A stretch of DNA of 64,000 nt from Dryas octopetala. Its lineage: Eukaryota; Streptophyta; Magnoliopsida; Rosales; Rosaceae. A model generated the notes under the pieces. That model ran no database searches and was not told the DNA's origin. It saw only the letters and a list, made by a program, of their open reading frames with translations. The DNA lies in NCBI GenBank assembly GCA_963921425.1, contig OY992834.1:8725271-8789270 (forward strand), read 5' to 3'. The stretch's first letter is position 1. Each line of letters starts with the position of its first letter. Positions 60,641-64,000 of this stretch are shown in pieces. A program made the translations under genes and the position numbers.

Positions 60641-63038
60641 TCATGCAGATCGCTCGGCAGGGCCCTCCTGGATCGGCTCGATGGACTCCTCGGGCGTCTC
60701 CTCGCCGAGCTGCACCACCTCAACCCCGCCGATCTGCATCTCAGCATTGGGATCGGATTCGGGGACTGGGGGGATCGGGGTCGGCTCGTATGTAGGCAGC
60801 GGAGGGTCCTCCGGAGTCGGCTCAGCTTCAGCGCGGACTTGGCGAACGGGAGGAGGAAGCCCATCCCGTTGACTCCCCTGAGTGTCTTCCTCGTCATCGG
60901 ACTCGCCAAGGAATGAGACATCCCAGTCCGGCCTCTTCGATTTGATCGCCTCCAAGAGCTCCTGATACCCATCAAAATGGGCATCAGCCAGTGCCTGGGC
61001 GCTCGGCACTTCAGCTCGACGTCAGAGTTCGGCATTTTCGACCCTCCGTTCGGCAGCCTCGACGTCTCGCTGGAGATCGCCGACATAGTGCCTCAAGTCA
61101 GCCACATTTTGCTCCGAGGATGCAAGCTCCTTGCCGAGCCGAGCGACCTCCTCCTCCTTCTCGGCCAGCCTGGACTGCAGACCCTCCGACCGTTCACGCT
61201 CGGCCTTGACCGCTCGATCGGCCTCGGCCAGCTTCTCCTTAAGCTCCAGGGTCCGCTCCCGGAATCTCCCCAGTTTCGCCTCGGCATCGACGGCGGCCTT
61301 GGCAGCCTCGAACTGCCTCATGGCGAGCTGCAAGAGAAACAAATTCATTACTAATCCGAACCGAGCGGATAGACGAAATCCGAAGTAAAAAAGACTTACC
61401 ATCATAGCCTGGCGGGATGTGATCAGAGCCTGGTGGCTGAAGCCCGGCTCGCCATGACCGGTCCACAGCCCCTCCTGCGCCTTTGGCGTCATCACACGCT
61501 TAAGGCCCGTGACGAACGGCTCGAGGCAAGGGTCTACCTCCACCGCCTTCAGGGGCGCCAATCCGGACGCCTCGGCACCAGAACCGCTGGGCTCGGCCCG
61601 AGCTCTCTTCTCCACCGGGGCCTCGGCCTGGGGAGCTTTCCTCTTCTCTGCCTGCCGAGTCGGTCTCGGCGCAGGAGATCTAGGCTGAGCTGCCGCTGGG
61701 GCAGGAGCCTGGACCGGCTCGGCAGGGGCCCGCCCCGCGGCCCTCCTCTGGACGCTCCGAGCAGCCTTCCTCCTCAGGCGAGCCTCCAGTTCGGTGGGCG
61801 CCATTCCCCTTTCGGCCCTAGGATTCCACCTGGGTACAAACCAGGAGATCCCGCTCAGTCTGATCTGGGTTTCCCCGAGCAGAAACTTGGTTGACAAGTA
61901 CTCTGCTGGTGAGTCCCTGATCGCGGCGATCTGGTCCTTGAGCTCACCTCGGAGTTTATACTTGCCCCAGCTGACTGCAAAGACGAAGCCAAAAAGAGTT
62001 AGACAAAGAAAAAAAAAATGCAATTATTACAAGACGTAAGCAAATCATCCTCGGATCGGCCCCAAACTCCCAATGCCCACCTGGAATCCTAAAGGCTCTG
62101 GGAACCCGAGCCGAAGTGATTCTGTTCGGATCGGCGAACTCCCAATCCCCAGAGACAAAGAAGTATCTTTTCTTCCATGTCTTCTGGGAAGAGGGATTCC
62201 CACCGAAGAGTGGCCCCGAGTACGCTTGAAGGTTGTAGAACCCGAGCTCGCTCTGCTTCGACCTCAGCGCGTAATTGCAGAACAGGATATCCTTGTGTGG
62301 CACACATTTGTGCACTTTGTGCCACAGGATATGCATAGACAGGATGATCCTGTATACATTTGGATTCAGTTGGTGCGGCGCCGCTCCGATCGTCGCGAGC
62401 CAGTCCTGCAGGAAGGTGTGTAGGGGAAGCCGAACCCCATTCTCAAACATCTCCGGGTACATGGTCACCCATCCTATCGGGGGTCGGCTCGGCTTCTCCC
62501 CCTCAGTCGGCAACCTCATCAACACGGAGCCGGGAACTGAGTACCTATCCCTCAAGTCCCTGAGATGATACTCTGTCATCTCATTGGGGATCTGATCGGC
62601 CTTCCACGCCAATTCCTCGTAGAAGTCCGGGTCAATTGGACTCCCCGTCACCCCCTGAGCCGAGGTCGACGCCTCATGACCCCTGTCTCTTTCATCCGAG
62701 CCTGAGGTGAGTCTGCTCGGGATGGTGGCGATCGGCTCGACGTCAAGAGGCTCTTCGTCGCCTCCTTCGGCCGTCCCTTGTTCCCGATCGGAACTCAGTA
62801 TCTCGGGATTCTCTTGGTCTCCTCGGGCTCGGCGCTCACCACCTGGGTTGCGATTCAATGCCGAGCCGGCCTCGTCCAACTCTTCGGACAACCCGTCCCA
62901 ACTCGCCTCACCCGCAAGTGGGCTTCGGCTCGGTTCGGCCTCGTCCGCAGAAGGGCTTCGGCTCAGATCGGCCTCACTATCTCCTTCAAACGCCTCTCCA
63001 GAGCCGAGCCGATCACTCGAGTCGGATCCAGACATCAC
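60641..63038 (-). pseudogene. Spliced antisense gene of the Tat element, with in-frame stop
   Basis: Exons on the minus strand: 63,038-62,081, 61,974-61,400, and from 61,327. Introns are CAG^GTGGGC..TTGCAG^TC (106 bp) and ATG^GTAAGT..TTGCAG^CT (72 bp) and phases agree; the first donor is inferred, a second option being C^GTCTTG 38 nt further on. The N-terminus is acidic and Ser-rich. The middle (YHLRDLRDRYSVPGSV, PPIGWVTMYPEMFENGVRLP, PNVYRIILSMH) matches the 'putative gypsy type transposon' domain PF04195. Exon 2 is Ala/Pro/Arg-rich. Exon 3 is a strong coiled coil that meets TGA at 61,024-61,022; the same frame stays open for 126 more codons to 60,641. The stop is consistent with a C-to-T change at a CpG. 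About 612 residues are made up to the stop. Function of these antisense proteins is unknown. Confidence 0.75.
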
Positions 63039-63370
63039 TAACAGTTTCTCTTTTTCTCTCTCTTGCTTTTTGGATCAAAAGGTGTCCTTTTTCAAGAACA
63101 CCAAGAACAAACCCAGAAAAACCTGAAAAACACAAAAACTCGAGAATGGACAGAATCACTTACTGGTTTTTGTCCGGCCAATCTCTCCACCCCTCACACA
63201 CTCGGAATGGCTTCGTCTATGGTTACGCTTGCCCGAAACCGTGACCGAACTGCTGCACTGACGACGGAGATAGGAGGAGATTCACGGCGGAGGAGGAAAG
63301 AGTTTGCAGAGGGAGAGTGGGAGTTTCTGAAAAAGTTGGAAAATGAGAGGGAAGAGAGAGAAAGGGGCCT

Positions 63371-63376
63371 TTTATA
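63371..63376 (-). promoter_or_regulatory. TATA box of the antisense gene
   Basis: The minus strand reads GGGGTATAAAAGGCCCC, about 335 nt upstream of the antisense start codon at 63,038. GA-rich sequence follows on the transcript side. Together with the introns this suggests an independent minus-strand transcription unit. Confidence 0.6.
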
Positions 63377-63668
63377 CCCCATGCAAATCAGATCTCAGCC
63401 CTTCGTTTCTGGCGCTTCACATGCCAGATCTTGACACCTGTCAAGCATTCAAAAATGCCCATAACGAGGTGACCCTTACGTTCCCCCATGCAGAAATCAA
63501 ACGTCCCTTCACCTGCCCCTGAGATATTTTGGCCAATCACAAGTCGTCATGTGTTCGGATCTTCGAGAACATGGACTTGTAGGGTTCGGCTCGGATCAAA
63601 CAAAGTGCTATCTTTGGGAAGATCCTTACATCTCAACTTCCAATCCACCACTGTCTGCTCGGATCGGA

Positions 63669-63682
63669 AGTTGGGGGACTCC
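63669..63682 (+). other. Polypurine tract
   Basis: AGTTGGGGGACTCC directly precedes the TG start of the 3' LTR. The TTGGGGGACT form is typical for plant Ty3/Gypsy elements. Confidence 0.7.
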
Positions 63683-64000
63683 TGTTTGTGGGAAAATCCA
63701 CATCGATCCGAATAGCCAATCACAGCTCGACACGTGGCTGGTCAACACCCACCTCGGAGTTGACTCTCAGTGGTCAAACTTTGACTTCCACATCATCACT
63801 GGTCAGCATTTCCTCTGCCAGCTCAGACCGAATTTCCACGCCGGGCCCACCATGTTCGGTCCGAGCCGAACCGATGATCTTTCAAGGGATCGAGTGTCCA
63901 TCTTTCCACGGTCATCCCGGTTCGGCTCGGCTCGGCGCAGGGGATGGTCTCTTTTCGAGTTCTGGCGTCGGCCAGTTAGGGCTCGGAAAGACCCCAGTTT
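63683..64000 (+). repeat. 3' LTR, first 318 bp
   Basis: Starts TGTTTGTGGGAAAATCC and matches 52,455-52,772 base for base as far as I can read. The remainder is cut off by the window end. Confidence 0.93.

Overview
The window is nuclear DNA of a flowering plant, almost certainly a eudicot. Genes are split by GT-AG introns, intergenic DNA is AT-rich and full of small inverted-repeat transposons, and the gene families are plant families (BAG6-type co-chaperone with an IQ motif, MORN-less PIP5K, class III chitinase, Tat-lineage Ty3/Gypsy element). Species cannot be fixed from the sequence alone; a woody rosid would fit.

Layout. (1) 1-15,350 has no protein gene that I can support. Its main content is three diverged copies (about 3,480-5,893, 8,390-9,812 and 11,470-12,870) of a minus-strand non-coding locus that folds into long miR159/miR319-type hairpins. 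The first copy carries a tandem run of five hairpins plus a remnant; the other two carry one hairpin each. Matching TATA-box regions lie on the promoter side of each. Several MITEs with clear target-site duplications sit around them. (2) 15,353-48,430 holds five intact genes, all on the minus strand: an At5g41620-like coiled-coil protein (3 exons), a compact PIP5K10/11-like lipid kinase (7 coding exons), an At5g15710-like F-box protein, a C2-domain protein of the SRC2/CaLB type, and a BAG6-like co-chaperone (2 coding exons). (3) 48,430-51,930 is intergenic with two inverted-repeat elements. (4) From 51,987 a class III chitinase gene begins on the plus strand. It is broken twice: by a 4-bp tandem duplication causing a frameshift, and by a 12-kb-class LTR retrotransposon inserted just after the catalytic motif. 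(5) 52,455 to the window end is that retrotransposon: a Tat-lineage Ty3/Gypsy element with one intact 1,995-codon gag-pol frame, dual RNase H, a 71-bp tandem repeat array, and a spliced antisense gene with its own TATA box but an in-frame stop. The visible 318 bp of the 3' LTR look identical to the 5' LTR, so the insertion is recent.

Most worth following up: the clustered miR159/319-like hairpins, whose mature regions diverge at target-recognition positions, and the young Tat element with its antisense gene and nascent satellite. The protein genes are unrelated housekeeping or signalling genes and show no sign of working as a pathway.
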